NCBI RefSeq assembly: GCF_900114925.1
Contig: NZ_FOUR01000004.1
Span: 62,001 to 126,000 of the forward strand
Origin: Marinobacter pelagius
GTDB taxonomy: Bacteria > Pseudomonadota > Gammaproteobacteria > Pseudomonadales > Oleiphilaceae
Length of the DNA stretch: 64,000 nucleotides
Reading direction: 5' to 3'
Shown: positions 8,936-21,238 of the stretch, piece after piece
Layout: every line of letters starts with the position of its first letter
How positions within the stretch are numbered: position 1 is the stretch's first letter
Translations under genes and position numbers: made by a program
The notes under the pieces: generated by a model
Databases searched by the model: none
What the model saw: the letters and a program-made list of their open reading frames with translations, nothing else
Told to the model about the DNA's origin: nothing

Positions 8936-9811
8936 ATGACAACCACTGCAACCTTCATCGGACTTGGTGTAATGGGCTACCCGATGGCCGGGCACCTGGC
9001 CAGAGCGGGCCTGAATGTAAGGGTCTGGAACCGGACGGCCGCCAAGGCCGAGCAATGGGCCAGCGAATACCAGGGAACCGCCTGCAAGACGATTGCGGAG
9101 GCCGTTGAAGGCGCAGATTTTGTGATGACCTGCGTGGGTGCGGACAAGGATCTCGTTGAGGTGTTCGAAGGTGAAGGCGGGATCATTGCCAATGCGCCCG
9201 TGGGCGCGATCCTGATCGACCATACCACCGCGTCCGCCGGGGTTGCGGAGCGTCTGGCTGCAGCTGCATCGAAACGCAACCAGGCCTTTATCGATGCCCC
9301 GGTCTCCGGCGGCCAGCAGGGGGCGGAGAACGGCAAGTTGACCGTTATGTGTGGCGGGCCGGAGGAGGCTTTCGCCAGGGCGAAGCCGGTGATGGATCAC
9401 TACGGCCGGGCGGTGAACCTGATGGGCCCTGCCGGTAGCGGGCAGAAGACCAAGATGGTCAACCAGATCGCCATTGCGGGCCTGGTTCAGGGGCTTTCCG
9501 AAGCGCTGCATTTTGCCGAGCAGGCAAACCTGGATGTGGCCAAGGTGGTGGATGTGATCTCCAAGGGCGCAGCGCAGTCCTGGCAGATGGAGAATCGCTC
9601 AGGGACGATGATCGAAGGGGAGTTCAACCACGGCTTTGCCGTGGACTGGATGCGCAAGGATCTGGGGATTTGCCTGGAGGAAGCGAACAAGATCAACGCG
9701 ACGCTGCCGGTGACGGCGCTGGTGGATCAGTTTTATGCGGATGTTCAGGCGATGGGGGGGAGTCGGTGGGATACTTCCTCGTTGATTCAGAGGTTAAGGA
9801 AGTTTCGGTGA
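8936..9811 (+). CDS. NAD(P)-dependent beta-hydroxyacid dehydrogenase
   Basis: 291 residues of the 3-hydroxyisobutyrate dehydrogenase / tartronate semialdehyde reductase family. The Rossmann motif FIGLGVMGYPMAGHLARAG is at residue 6 on. The substrate-binding signature DAPVSGGQQGAENGKL and the catalytic-lysine segment GSGQKTKMVNQ are intact. The start at 8936 is chosen because the Rossmann fold begins there and CCGGAGA lies upstream. The exact substrate cannot be told from sequence. It is followed by three REP-like palindromes. Confidence 0.9.
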   Translation: MTTTATFIGLGVMGYPMAGHLARAGLNVRVWNRTAAKAEQWASEYQGTACKTIAEAVEGADFVMTCVGADKDLVEVFEGEGGIIANAPVGAILIDHTTASAGVAERLAAAASKRNQAFIDAPVSGGQQGAENGKLTVMCGGPEEAFARAKPVMDHYGRAVNLMGPAGSGQKTKMVNQIAIAGLVQGLSEALHFAEQANLDVAKVVDVISKGAAQSWQMENRSGTMIEGEFNHGFAVDWMRKDLGICLEEANKINATLPVTALVDQFYADVQAMGGSRWDTSSLIQRLRKFR

Positions 9812-9828
9812 GGGGCTGAGTTGAAGAT

Positions 9829-9858
9829 GGGGTCAGATGAATAAATTCATCAGACCCC
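9829..9858. repeat. REP-like palindrome 1
   Basis: GGGGTCAGATGAA-taaa-TTCATCAGACCCC: a 13-bp stem with a single central A-A mismatch. It lies 17 bases after the dehydrogenase stop and is related to two further copies at 9894 and 9955. Confidence 0.85.
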
Positions 9859-9893
9859 GGAGTGTGGCTTGGCACTGGGGGCTGAGAGACACT

Positions 9894-9923
9894 GGGGTCT
9901 GATGAAAGCCTTCATCTGACCCC
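9894..9923. repeat. REP-like palindrome 2, opposite orientation, terminator-like
   Basis: GGGGTCTGATGAA-agcc-TTCATCTGACCCC. The central mismatch is T-T, so this copy is the complement-strand version of copies 1 and 3. Five T follow it on the plus strand, so it could terminate the dehydrogenase transcript. Confidence 0.85.
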
Positions 9924-9954
9924 TTTTTGGATCGAAAGCTGGAAACTTGAACTT

Positions 9955-9985
9955 GGGGTCAGATGAACGGAGTTCATCAGACCCC
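9955..9985. repeat. REP-like palindrome 3
   Basis: GGGGTCAGATGAA-cggag-TTCATCAGACCCC, same orientation and same central A-A mismatch as copy 1. It lies 38 bases beyond the topA stop and may serve as its 3' end structure. Confidence 0.85.
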
Positions 9986-10023
9986 TGAGCATGAGACCCC
10001 GGCTTGGCAGTTTCCCCGGCGGT

Positions 10024-12663
10024 TTACTTCCCCTTCTCCCGCGGCTGCCATTTGCCGTTGACATACCACGCGGACCAGCCAGTCGCCTTGCCATCCTTCT
10101 CGGACATGACGTACTGCTCTTTCGATTTCCGGCTGTAGCGGATCACCGTGGGGTTGCCTTCGGGATCGGTTTCCGGCGCGTCCATGAGGTAATCGTACTT
10201 GGGATCGATTTCCTTGCGGTGCGGTTTGATTTCCTTCACCAGTGGCGGGCGGGTTTCCCGGTTCTTGGGGAACTTGCTGGCCGCCAGGAACAGGCCGGAG
10301 GCGCCGTCGCGAAGCACGTAGGTGTCGTCCACTTTCTGGCACTGGAGCTCGGGCATCGGCACCGGGTCCATCTTGGGGGGTGCCGGTTCGCCGTTCTTCA
10401 GCAGTTTCCGGGTGTTCTTGCAGTCCGGGTTGGTGCAGCCGAAGTATTTGCCGAAGCGGCCGGTCTTGAGCTGCATCTCGGAGCCGCACTTGTCGCACTC
10501 CAGGGTCGGGCCGTCGTAGCCCTTGATGCGGAAGGTGCCCTCCTCGACCTCATAACCTGAGCAGTCGGGGTTGTTACCACACACGTGCAGCTTGCGCTTC
10601 TCGTCGATCAGGTAGCTGTCCATGGCGGTGCCACACTTGGGGCAGCGGCGCTTCTTGCGCAACAGGCGGGTTTCGCCCTCGCCTTCTACATCCTCGTCGG
10701 CGCTGACCACCTCGTCACCCGGAATCAGGTTGATGGTGGTCTTGCAGCGTTCCTTGGGCGGCAGTGAGTAGCCGGAGCAACCCAGGAACACGCCGGTGCT
10801 GGCCACCCGGATCTGCATGTTGCGGCCACAGGTCGGGCACGGAATATCTGTTTCCGTGGGCGTATTCGCGCGCATGCCGCCTTCGGTCTTCTCGGCGGAT
10901 TCCAGCTGTTGCCGGAACCGGGCATAGAAATCATTGAGAACCTGCTTCCAGTCCTCATCGCCCTCGGCGATCTCGTCCAGCTCGTCTTCCATACGGGCGG
11001 TGAAATCAAAGTCCATGAGGTTCGGGAAGGACTCGGATAACCGTTCGGTGACAATCTCACCCATTTTTTCCGCGTAGAACCGGCGGTTCTGCAGGCGTAC
11101 GTAACCGCGATCCTGGATGGTGGAGATGATCGAAGCATAGGTGGACGGCCGGCCAATGCCCTGCTTTTCCAGCTCCTTGACCAGGCTCGCTTCGGTGTAA
11201 CGCGGTGCCGGCTTGGTAAAGTGCTGGCTCGGGTCGAGCTTTTTCAGGTCCAGGGTTTCGTTGACCTGGATATCCGGCAGCGCCACATCCTCGTCTTTCT
11301 TGCTGGACTGGGGTGCGGCCTTGAGGAAGCCGTCGAACTTGACGATGCGGCCACGAGTGCGGAGCTCATAGCCATCGTTCGCCACCACGATGGAGGTGCT
11401 CAGGAACTCGGCATCGGCCATCTGGCAGGCAATGAACTGGCGCCAGATCAGGTCGTAGAGCTTCTCTGCGTCCTTTTCCAGACCGGTAATATCGGATGGA
11501 CGACGGCTCACCTCGGTAGGTCGAATCGCTTCGTGCGCTTCCTGGGCGCCTTCCTTGCTGCCATAGACCCGAGGCTTCTCGGGAAGGTACTTGTCCCCGA
11601 ACTGCTTCTTGACGAACTCCCGGCAACTGGCGACTGCGTCCTGACTCAGGTTGGTGGAGTCGGTACGCATGTAGGTGATGAAACCCGCCTCGTACAGGCG
11701 CTGGGCCAGCATCATGGTTTTCTTGACGCTGAAGCCCATGCGGTTGCTCGCGGCCTGCTGCAGCGTCGAGGTAATAAAGGGAGCAGACGGACGTGACCGG
11801 GTTGGCTTGTCTTCCCGCTTGGCAACCTTGAAGCTGCCCGCCTTCAGGCGTGCAACGTGCTCGTTGCTCTGGGTTTCATTAACCGGGCGGTAGGGTTGGT
11901 CGTCATACCGGGTTACTTCGAAGCGCACCGGATCCTTCGCGCCTTCAGGCGCCAGATCGGCATGCAACTGCCAGAACTCTTCCGGGATAAACTTGCGGAT
12001 TTCCCGCTCACGCTCGACGATCAGGCGCACAGCCACCGACTGGACCCGGCCGGCGGACAGACCGCGGGCAATCTTGGCCCACAGCAGCGGCGACACCATG
12101 TAACCCACGACCCGGTCCAGGAAGCGGCGGGCCTGCTGTGCATTGACCCGGTTCCGGTCCAGATGCCCGGGATCCTTGAACGCCTCCTGGATGGCGCGCT
12201 TGGTGATCTCGTTGAACACCACCCGCCGGTATTTATCGGACTCGCCGCCAATGGTTTCCTGCAGGTGCCAGGCAATGGCCTCCCCTTCGCGGTCCAAATC
12301 CGTTGCCAGGTAGATGTGGTCGGCGGACTTGGCCAGGCGCTTGAGCTCACTGACCACCTTTTCCTTGCCGGGAAGGATCTCGTAGCGGGCCTGCCAGTCC
12401 TGGTCCGGATCCACACCCATGCGGGCCACCAGCTGCTCACGGGCCTTGCGCTTTTTGTGCTCGGCCTTCTCGTCAGGACTCATCTTGCGGGTCAGCGCCG
12501 CCTGGCGCGCCCGCTCCTTGGGGTCGGTCTGGGAGCCACTGCCGCTTACCGGCAGGTCCCGGATGTGCCCCACGCTGGACTTCACGATGTAGTCGGAGCC
12601 CAGGTACTTGTTGATGGTCTTCGCTTTCGCTGGCGACTCGACAATTACGAGACTTTTACCCAT
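10024..12663 (-). CDS. topA: DNA topoisomerase I
   Basis: 879 residues, close to E. coli TopA. It relaxes negative supercoils by a type IA mechanism. The TOPRIM domain starts [14 protein letters not shown] and includes [12 protein letters not shown] near 122-133. The active tyrosine is about residue 331 in [13 protein letters not shown]. Three C-terminal zinc ribbons are visible: CPTCGRNM...CSGY...C, CPKCGTAM...CGNNPDC and CDKCGSEM...CTNPDC. The ATG at 12663 is preferred because [11 protein letters not shown] is the family start; an upstream TTG would add 12 residues. Confidence 0.97.
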   Translation of the reverse strand: MGKSLVIVESPAKAKTINKYLGSDYIVKSSVGHIRDLPVSGSGSQTDPKERARQAALTRKMSPDEKAEHKKRKAREQLVARMGVDPDQDWQARYEILPGKEKVVSELKRLAKSADHIYLATDLDREGEAIAWHLQETIGGESDKYRRVVFNEITKRAIQEAFKDPGHLDRNRVNAQQARRFLDRVVGYMVSPLLWAKIARGLSAGRVQSVAVRLIVEREREIRKFIPEEFWQLHADLAPEGAKDPVRFEVTRYDDQPYRPVNETQSNEHVARLKAGSFKVAKREDKPTRSRPSAPFITSTLQQAASNRMGFSVKKTMMLAQRLYEAGFITYMRTDSTNLSQDAVASCREFVKKQFGDKYLPEKPRVYGSKEGAQEAHEAIRPTEVSRRPSDITGLEKDAEKLYDLIWRQFIACQMADAEFLSTSIVVANDGYELRTRGRIVKFDGFLKAAPQSSKKDEDVALPDIQVNETLDLKKLDPSQHFTKPAPRYTEASLVKELEKQGIGRPSTYASIISTIQDRGYVRLQNRRFYAEKMGEIVTERLSESFPNLMDFDFTARMEDELDEIAEGDEDWKQVLNDFYARFRQQLESAEKTEGGMRANTPTETDIPCPTCGRNMQIRVASTGVFLGCSGYSLPPKERCKTTINLIPGDEVVSADEDVEGEGETRLLRKKRRCPKCGTAMDSYLIDEKRKLHVCGNNPDCSGYEVEEGTFRIKGYDGPTLECDKCGSEMQLKTGRFGKYFGCTNPDCKNTRKLLKNGEPAPPKMDPVPMPELQCQKVDDTYVLRDGASGLFLAASKFPKNRETRPPLVKEIKPHRKEIDPKYDYLMDAPETDPEGNPTVIRYSRKSKEQYVMSEKDGKATGWSAWYVNGKWQPREKGK

Positions 12664-12765
12664 ATCGGAGATCTGTTTCCTTGGCGACAAATCGGTCAAT
12701 TATTCAGCAAACCGTAAACTCGCTGTAAAATCAGGCGGCTAGAAAACACGCAGGAGCCGCCATTC

Positions 12766-12794
12766 TGTATAGGCTCACTGTTTTACAGGGTCAA
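12766..12794 (-). promoter_or_regulatory. topA promoter
   Basis: On the minus strand TTGACC, a 17-base spacer, then TATACA, about 100 bases before the topA ATG. Confidence 0.7.
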
Positions 12795-12855
12795 GATTGG
12801 CAAGACAACCCATTCTTTATTTTCTTGGGGGCTTTTTTCACAAGTCACAAACAGC

Positions 12856-12879
12856 GAGGCCCGGCAGTTGCCGGGCCTC
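12856..12879 (-). terminator. fadBA terminator hairpin
   Basis: A GAGGCCCGGCA / TGCCGGGCCTC stem, 33 bases after the fadA stop. The sequence after it on the minus strand is only moderately T-rich (GCTGTTTGTG), so it may work with other structure. Confidence 0.7.
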
Positions 12880-12912
12880 CTGTTCACAGAGCGATCAGTT
12901 CCGCAAGCGGAA

Positions 12913-16268
<3,356 letters not shown>

Positions 16269-16380
16269 CAACTGATCTCCAGTCTGTGTTTGGAACTGCT
16301 GACAGCCGCCGGACCTGATCCGTCTCAGCGGCCGCCCGTGCAGCGAGATTTCGGTCACTGCCCGATCTTCCGATCCAAAA

Positions 16381-16400
16381 ATTCATACAGTCGTTTGAAT
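16381..16400. promoter_or_regulatory. PsrA-like operator upstream of fadBA
   Basis: A 20-base imperfect palindrome with outer arms ATTCA / TGAAT. On the minus strand it contains CAAAC-N4-GTATG, one mismatch from the published PsrA pattern (C/G)AAAC-N2-4-GTTT(G/C). PsrA is the TetR-family fatty-acid-responsive repressor of fadBA in pseudomonads. The site lies just downstream of the candidate promoter, suited to repression. Confidence 0.5.
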
Positions 16401-16411
16401 CGTGAGGGCAC

Positions 16412-16440
16412 ACGATGAAAAAAAACCGAGCGTTTGTCAA
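16412..16440 (-). promoter_or_regulatory. Candidate fadBA promoter
   Basis: On the minus strand a perfect TTGACA, a 17-base spacer, then a poor -10 (CATCGT). Its placement just before the PsrA-like site is the main argument. Confidence 0.35.
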
Positions 16441-16639
16441 TTTGTTTCTTGCTGAAGGCGTGCAAAAGTCTCCGTCAGAACGGAGGCAGCCCAAGGACAG
16501 AACATCTGATTTGCTGAATATCAAGGAGATAACTGCAACCGACTTGTAAAAGTGATCCCCGTCACACTGATTTCATAGTAATTAACAATTGCCGCCTCCG
16601 TTGCCGGCAAAAGCGCTTGCTTGGTCGGTACAGTTAATT

Positions 16640-16669
16640 TACCTTCGAAGTGCGACTTTGGTCGATAAT
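16640..16669 (+). promoter_or_regulatory. Candidate promoter of 16699 gene
   Basis: TTACCT, an 18-base spacer, then GATAAT, 29 bases before the start codon at 16699. The -10 is good and the -35 is weak. Confidence 0.35.
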
Positions 16670-16698
16670 AACAACACAGTTTTACGGAGAGTCATCCG

Positions 16699-17520
16699 AT
16701 GAAAGACGCCCGCCTGCGATTTGTATCCCTTGCTATTGGCCTGATCGCGTTAGCGATTGCGTCCCTGGGAGCGAAAGCCCAGGAGGCCTCCGACAGCTTC
16801 CTGTCTGACCTGCACAACTTCCGTATCAGCAACTACATGGCACTGGATGCCTACTACCGTTTCAGCGGGACCGGAGACACCGACACCCTGAATGAAATTG
16901 TGGTGGGGATCAACACCGCCAACGATGCCATGAACAGTGTCAGTCAGAGCACCGCCGACGTGCTTTCCGGAGAGCAGATCGAAGCGCTCAATCAGGAATT
17001 TGACAGGTTCAAGTCGCTGATGCGGGACAACATCAATGATGTGCGTAATCGCGGCTATCCGGACCTGCGACTTGTCTCGGACATGGCAAACCAGGCTTTG
17101 ACCATGAACAACATGGCCACCGAGCTCTACACTGCCGCCCGGGAAAGCAGCGAAACCGATACCAGCCCGAGGGTGGAGGCGGCACGGATGGCCGCGGTGA
17201 AGATGGCCCAGATGATGGCCAAGTACTCGGTGCGGAGCAACTCAGCGGTCACCCAGACCTTCCAGGGCTCGGATACCGAGACCTCCCTTGATGAACAGGC
17301 CCGCGAGTTCGATGAACTGCTTGCGACCGTGCAGCAGGGCCCGGCCCAGGGAGAATTGAAGAGCCTTCTGGAGGACATCGGATCCAAATGGCAGTTCATC
17401 CGTGGCTCCTACATCAACTACAACGAAAAGAATGTCGGCTTCGTGATTGATCGCTACTCCAAGGGCATCCTCAACAGCCTGGCCACCACCATCGACCTTT
17501 TGCAGAATCCCGCTTCCTGA
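16699..17520 (+). CDS. Periplasmic helical protein of unknown function
   Basis: 273 residues. A signal peptide covers about residues 1-27 (SLAIGLIALAIASLGAKAQ). The mature protein is almost entirely predicted helix, rich in Asn, Ser, Asp and Met, with no cysteine. Segments such as KWQFIRGSYINYNEKN and VGFVIDRYSKGILNSLATT recall the helical sensor modules of type IV pili chemotaxis receptors, but there is no signalling domain. Family not recognised. CGGAGAG precedes the start. It is a single gene with its own terminator. Confidence 0.8.
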   Translation: MKDARLRFVSLAIGLIALAIASLGAKAQEASDSFLSDLHNFRISNYMALDAYYRFSGTGDTDTLNEIVVGINTANDAMNSVSQSTADVLSGEQIEALNQEFDRFKSLMRDNINDVRNRGYPDLRLVSDMANQALTMNNMATELYTAARESSETDTSPRVEAARMAAVKMAQMMAKYSVRSNSAVTQTFQGSDTETSLDEQAREFDELLATVQQGPAQGELKSLLEDIGSKWQFIRGSYINYNEKNVGFVIDRYSKGILNSLATTIDLLQNPAS

Positions 17521-17534
17521 TTGGCAACCGACCT

Positions 17535-17571
17535 CTGACGGGGTGTAATTCCCCGTCAGACTTCATTTTTT
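17535..17571 (+). terminator. Terminator after 273-residue protein gene
   Basis: A CTGACGGGG / CCCCGTCAG stem with a 7-base loop and a T-run (ATTTTTT) 6 bases later. Confidence 0.85.
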
Positions 17572-17670
17572 CCCGCCCCTGTATTGATACCTGTCAGTTT
17601 CCCGCTACACTCTTTCGATTAGATTTGGACTACTATTTCCTATGTAAGCCCGATGCGAAGGAGTGATGCG

Positions 17671-18102
17671 ATGTCCGCCTACAAGAAAATGCTCGTTGCC
17701 ATTGACCTGACGGAAGAAGCTCCGCAGGTACTGAACAAGGCAAAAGCAATCAGCAGCGCCCACGGCGCCGAACTGATGCTCGTACACGTTGTTGAACCGG
17801 TGGGCTATGCCTATGGCGGCGACATTCCCATGGACCTGACCGAGCTCCAGGATCAGCTCGACAAGGCTGCCAAGGAGCAGCTGGCCAAGTATGGGGATGA
17901 GTACGGCGTGGCGAAGGACGACCAGGTTGTTACCGTGGGTCGCCCGGAATCCGAGATCCACCGCCTGGCAAAAGAACAGGACGTGGACCTGGTCATTGTC
18001 GGCAGCCATGGCCGCAAAGGCTTCCAGCTACTGCTCGGCTCCACCGCCAATGGTGTTCTCCACGGCACGGAATGTGATGTTCTGGCGGTGCGTATTCACT
18101 GA
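17671..18102 (+). CDS. Universal stress protein, UspA family
   Basis: 143 residues, a single Usp domain. The N-terminal KKMLVAIDLTEEA strand, HVVEP segment and C-terminal ATP-type motif GSHGRKGFQLLLGSTANGVL are visible. The G-x2-G-x9-G(S/T) pattern suggests an ATP-binding member. AAGGAG lies 6 bases before the ATG at 17671, which decides this start over one 18 bases earlier. It is monocistronic; the actual role is not deducible. Confidence 0.93.
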   Translation: MSAYKKMLVAIDLTEEAPQVLNKAKAISSAHGAELMLVHVVEPVGYAYGGDIPMDLTELQDQLDKAAKEQLAKYGDEYGVAKDDQVVTVGRPESEIHRLAKEQDVDLVIVGSHGRKGFQLLLGSTANGVLHGTECDVLAVRIH

Positions 18103-18124
18103 CCCGGCAGACGTTTGCTACTGA

Positions 18125-18147
18125 AGGGCGGCCGATACGGCCGCCCT
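18125..18147. terminator. Shared hairpin between usp and uup
   Basis: A perfect 10-bp stem AGGGCGGCCG / CGGCCGCCCT with a 3-base loop, centred between two convergent genes. There is no T-run on either strand, so rho-independent activity is uncertain. Confidence 0.55.
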
Positions 18148-18156
18148 CGCTCCAGT

Positions 18157-20085
18157 TTACTGACCGGCCTGCTCTTCCAGCTCCATCCAGCGCTCGATGG
18201 TCTGCTCCAGTTTTTGCTCCGCCTCTGTCAGTTTCTGCAGGGTGGCAGAGACTTCCCCGGCTGGCCCGGAATAGAAATCCGATCCTGAAATGGTTTCCTG
18301 CAGCTCCGCCACTTCCTGTTCAAGCGCTTCAATTTTGGCGGGAAGCTGCTCCAGCTCCAGTTTGAGCTTGTAACTGAGCTTGACGGGCTTGGCTTTCGCA
18401 GCCGGCTTCGACGCAGCGGCATCGCCCTTCGCGGGCTCTCCCGATTTCGATTGCTTATCCTGCTTGTCCGGCCGGTTGCCGCCCTGTTCAGAGGGGAAAC
18501 GACCTCCCTGGTACCGCCAGTCAGAATAACCGCCCACGTATTCCCGAACCTTGCCGGTACCGTCCAGGAAGATGGTCTCGGTCACCACGTTATCCAGGAA
18601 CTCGCGGTCGTGACTGATCACGATGACGGTGCCCTTGAACTCGGCCAACTGTTCTTCCAGCAGCTCGAGGGTTTCCACATCCAGGTCGTTCGTGGGCTCA
18701 TCCAGCACCAGGATGTTGGCCGGCTTGCTGAACAGCTTGGCGAGTAGCAGACGGGCCCGCTCACCGCCCGAGAATACCCGAACAGGGGACCTTGCCCGCT
18801 CCGGGGTAAACAGGAATTCCTGCAGGTAACCCAGTACGTGCTTGCTCTGGCCATTGATGTCGATGAATTCCCGCCCCTCGGAGAGGTTATCCAGGGCGTT
18901 ACGCTCAAGATCAAGCTCGCCGCGCAACTGATCGAAATAGGCCACTTCCAGGTTCGTCCCGAGACGAATAGTCCCCTCGGTGGGCTTGAGATCCCCCAGC
19001 AGCAGACGTACCAGTGTCGTCTTGCCGGTACCGTTTTCACCCACCAGACCGATCTTGTCGCCACGGAGAATGGTCAGATTCATATCCCGAATCACCTTGG
19101 TACCATCGGGATAGGCGAACCCTGCGTCACTGGTTTCCACCACAAGCTTGCCGGAACGGTCCGCCTCCTCCACGGCAAAGCTTGCGGTTCCGCCCCGGAC
19201 CCGGCGCTGACGATGTTCCTCGCGCATGGCCTTCAACGCCCTTACCCGGCCCATATTGCGGGTTCGCCGTGCCTTGATGCCCTGGCGAATCCACGCTTCC
19301 TCCTGTTTGAGCCGCTTGTCGAACAGCGCGTTCTGGCGCTCTTCTTCCTCCAGCGCCTTTTCCTTGAGTTCCAGGTAGCGATCGTAGGTAGCCGCGAAGC
19401 TGACCAGCTTGCCGCGATCCAGCTCAACGATCCGGGTTGCCATGCGGCGGATGAACGCACGGTCGTGACTGACAAACAGCATGGCCCCACGGAACTGCGA
19501 CAACGCCTCTTCAAGCCACGCGATGGCGGGCACATCCAGATGGTTCGTCGGCTCGTCCAGCAGCAGGATGTCCGGCTCGGCCACCAGGGCCCGCGCCAGC
19601 AAAACCCTGCGCTGCCAGCCCCCGGAGAGAGTGTTCAGGCGCCGGTCAGGATCGATGCCATATTGGCCGAGAATGGTGGTGACCTTCTGGTCCAGTCGCC
19701 AACCGTCCAGGGCCTCGAGACGCTCCTGTACCTTTGTCATCTTTTCCAGGCTGGCCTCGTCCGCCTGCTGTGAAAGCCGGTGAAACTCCGCCAGCAACTC
19801 GCCGGTCTCCGGGAACGCCCCGGACACCACATCATAGGCGGTGCGGGTATCGTCGGATGGCAGGTTCTGCGGCAGTACCGCCAGTACCGCACCGTCGTCC
19901 AGGCGAACGTTGCCACCGTCCGGCGTCACTTCGCCACTGACGATCTTCAGCAGGGTGGACTTGCCTTCACCGTTACGACCCAGAAGGCACACACGCTCAC
20001 CGGCTTCGATCACCAGAGAGGCGTGATCAAGCAGCGGGTGCATACCATAGGCAAGGGAAACCGAATCCAGAGTTAACAAAGGCAC
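18157..20085 (-). CDS. uup: ABC-F family ATPase Uup
   Basis: 642 residues with two ATP-binding cassettes and no membrane segment. Cassette 1 has [18 protein letters not shown] and [11 protein letters not shown]. Cassette 2 has [18 protein letters not shown] and [12 protein letters not shown] charged linker and a C-terminal coiled coil (about 565-640) distinguish Uup from other ABC-F proteins. ABC-F proteins act on ribosomes, and Uup also affects precise transposon excision and DNA-branch stability. The start is GTG at 20085, with GGAG overlapping the end of the MOSC gene 2 bases away, so the two are co-translated. Confidence 0.93.
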   Translation of the reverse strand: MPLLTLDSVSLAYGMHPLLDHASLVIEAGERVCLLGRNGEGKSTLLKIVSGEVTPDGGNVRLDDGAVLAVLPQNLPSDDTRTAYDVVSGAFPETGELLAEFHRLSQQADEASLEKMTKVQERLEALDGWRLDQKVTTILGQYGIDPDRRLNTLSGGWQRRVLLARALVAEPDILLLDEPTNHLDVPAIAWLEEALSQFRGAMLFVSHDRAFIRRMATRIVELDRGKLVSFAATYDRYLELKEKALEEEERQNALFDKRLKQEEAWIRQGIKARRTRNMGRVRALKAMREEHRQRRVRGGTASFAVEEADRSGKLVVETSDAGFAYPDGTKVIRDMNLTILRGDKIGLVGENGTGKTTLVRLLLGDLKPTEGTIRLGTNLEVAYFDQLRGELDLERNALDNLSEGREFIDINGQSKHVLGYLQEFLFTPERARSPVRVFSGGERARLLLAKLFSKPANILVLDEPTNDLDVETLELLEEQLAEFKGTVIVISHDREFLDNVVTETIFLDGTGKVREYVGGYSDWRYQGGRFPSEQGGNRPDKQDKQSKSGEPAKGDAAASKPAAKAKPVKLSYKLKLELEQLPAKIEALEQEVAELQETISGSDFYSGPAGEVSATLQKLTEAEQKLEQTIERWMELEEQAGQ

Positions 20086-20087
20086 GT

Positions 20088-20888
20088 TCAGGAATTCTCC
20101 GTTTTGATAATGCTTACAGGGTCACCGACACGGATGCTGCCGGGCTGGTCGTGAATGGCATTCATGCCGAAGATGACGCCTTCCCCGGTACGGCGGTACC
20201 CTGATAGTGTGCGAAGCGGCTGCGCTGAAGGGTCTTTCAGGCCCCGGTCCGGATCAACGGTGGTCATGATACAGCGGGAACAGGGCTTTACCAGCCGGAA
20301 TTGCCGCTCGCCGATCTGTAATTCGCGCCAGTCATCCTCAGCCCAGGGCTCAGCGCCTTCAACCACAATATTGGGGCGGAATCGGCGCATTGTGACCGGC
20401 TGCTCCAACCGACCGTTCAGCTCTTCCAGCGATGCCAGATTCGTGATCAGGAACGGAAAACCGTCTGCAAACCCAACCCGGCGATATTCACCGACCCGAT
20501 CCGCGTCTACCCGGCGGAAAGTCTCATCCGCCATGTAGACAAACCGGAACGCCTGGCCGCAGAAGCGGGAAAGTGCATCGTTGGCGTCCGATTCACCCAA
20601 CCGGGCCTTCACCCAGTCACGCCAGACCAGTACGGGAAATGTCTCCTCGGTCGATTGAAGCCGGAAGACGCCCTCCCCCGGAATATCCACCTCGACATGG
20701 CCCTCCGAAAACCGGGCCTGGATCCGTGCCAACTGGGGATAACTGCGCTGGGTAACGAAACGACGCTCCTCATCCACAATCATCCATCGCCGATCCCCTG
20801 CCGGCCCGAAATCATCCATGTCAAAGGAATCAACCTGGATGCCGGCCAGCGACTTCACCGGATAGATATAAAGCGAGTGGATATGCAT
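20088..20888 (-). CDS. MOSC-domain protein, YcbX-like
   Basis: 266 residues. The N-terminal MOSC beta-barrel domain (MHIHSLYIYPVKSLAGIQV) and C-terminal MOSC domain are present. The cysteine motif VKPCSRCIMTTVDPDRG is that of YcbX/MOSC molybdenum-cofactor-binding proteins, which act in N-hydroxylated-base detoxification. GGGAGGCG supports the start at 20888. The upstream in-frame extension runs across the tRNA-Gly gene and is not coding. It is the first gene of a two-gene unit with uup. Confidence 0.9.
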   Translation of the reverse strand: MHIHSLYIYPVKSLAGIQVDSFDMDDFGPAGDRRWMIVDEERRFVTQRSYPQLARIQARFSEGHVEVDIPGEGVFRLQSTEETFPVLVWRDWVKARLGESDANDALSRFCGQAFRFVYMADETFRRVDADRVGEYRRVGFADGFPFLITNLASLEELNGRLEQPVTMRRFRPNIVVEGAEPWAEDDWRELQIGERQFRLVKPCSRCIMTTVDPDRGLKDPSAQPLRTLSGYRRTGEGVIFGMNAIHDQPGSIRVGDPVSIIKTENS

Positions 20889-20985
20889 GCTGCGCGCCTC
20901 CCGTCCTGAGAAGAATTGGGTATGGCTGCCGAGTATAACCGAGAGGAGGTTCGGGCGCTGCGCCTGAGCGGAGCCCTGAAAGGAA

Positions 20986-21015
20986 GAAACCCGGCTTTTT
21001 TCAAAGCCGGGTTTC
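20986..21015 (-). terminator. tRNA-Gly terminator
   Basis: GAAACCCGGCTTT pairs with AAAGCCGGGTTTC just after the tRNA on the minus strand. The tract after the stem (TTCCTTTC) is moderately T-rich. Confidence 0.8.
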
Positions 21016-21021
21016 GGAATC

Positions 21022-21097
21022 TGGAGCGGGAAACGAGATTCGAACTCGCGACCCCAACCTTGGCAAGGTTGTGCTCTACCAACTGAGCTATTCCCGC
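21022..21097 (-). tRNA. tRNA-Gly (anticodon GCC)
   Basis: A 76-base cloverleaf with encoded CCA. The acceptor GCGGGAA pairs with TTCCCGC. The D-arm is AGCTCAGTTGGTAGAGC, the anticodon loop CTT-GCC-AAG gives anticodon GCC, and the T-arm is GCGAGTTCGAATCTCGT. Confidence 0.97.
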
Positions 21098-21131
21098 ATT
21101 GCTGAACGGTTATTGCCGTCAACGGAGGCGT

Positions 21132-21159
21132 ATTCTACGGATCAGACTCCGGCCGTCAA
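21132..21159 (-). promoter_or_regulatory. tRNA-Gly promoter
   Basis: On the minus strand TTGACG, a 16-base spacer, then TAGAAT, about 35 bases before the mature tRNA 5' end. Confidence 0.7.
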
Positions 21160-21238
21160 CCTCTTTTTTCAACTTTTTTACAGGACCGGGAAAATTGCTG
21201 AGATCCCATGCAATTCGTTGAATTTTCAGGCAGGGAGA

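Larger units (their letters stand above)
16269..16698. other. Divergent control region fadBA / 16699 gene
   Basis: 430 bases without a gene. It holds the candidate fadBA promoter and operator (16381-16440) and a weak promoter for the plus-strand gene. Short open frames here look non-coding. Confidence 0.6.

Noticed and set aside
9829..9985. CRISPR array
   Set aside because: Only three repeats, in alternating orientation, each palindromic over its full length, with no cas genes; REP-like elements fit better.
20889..21122. Longer N-terminus for the MOSC protein
   Set aside because: The extension would be translated across tRNA-Gly and its terminator; a proper ribosome site and family start lie at 20888.
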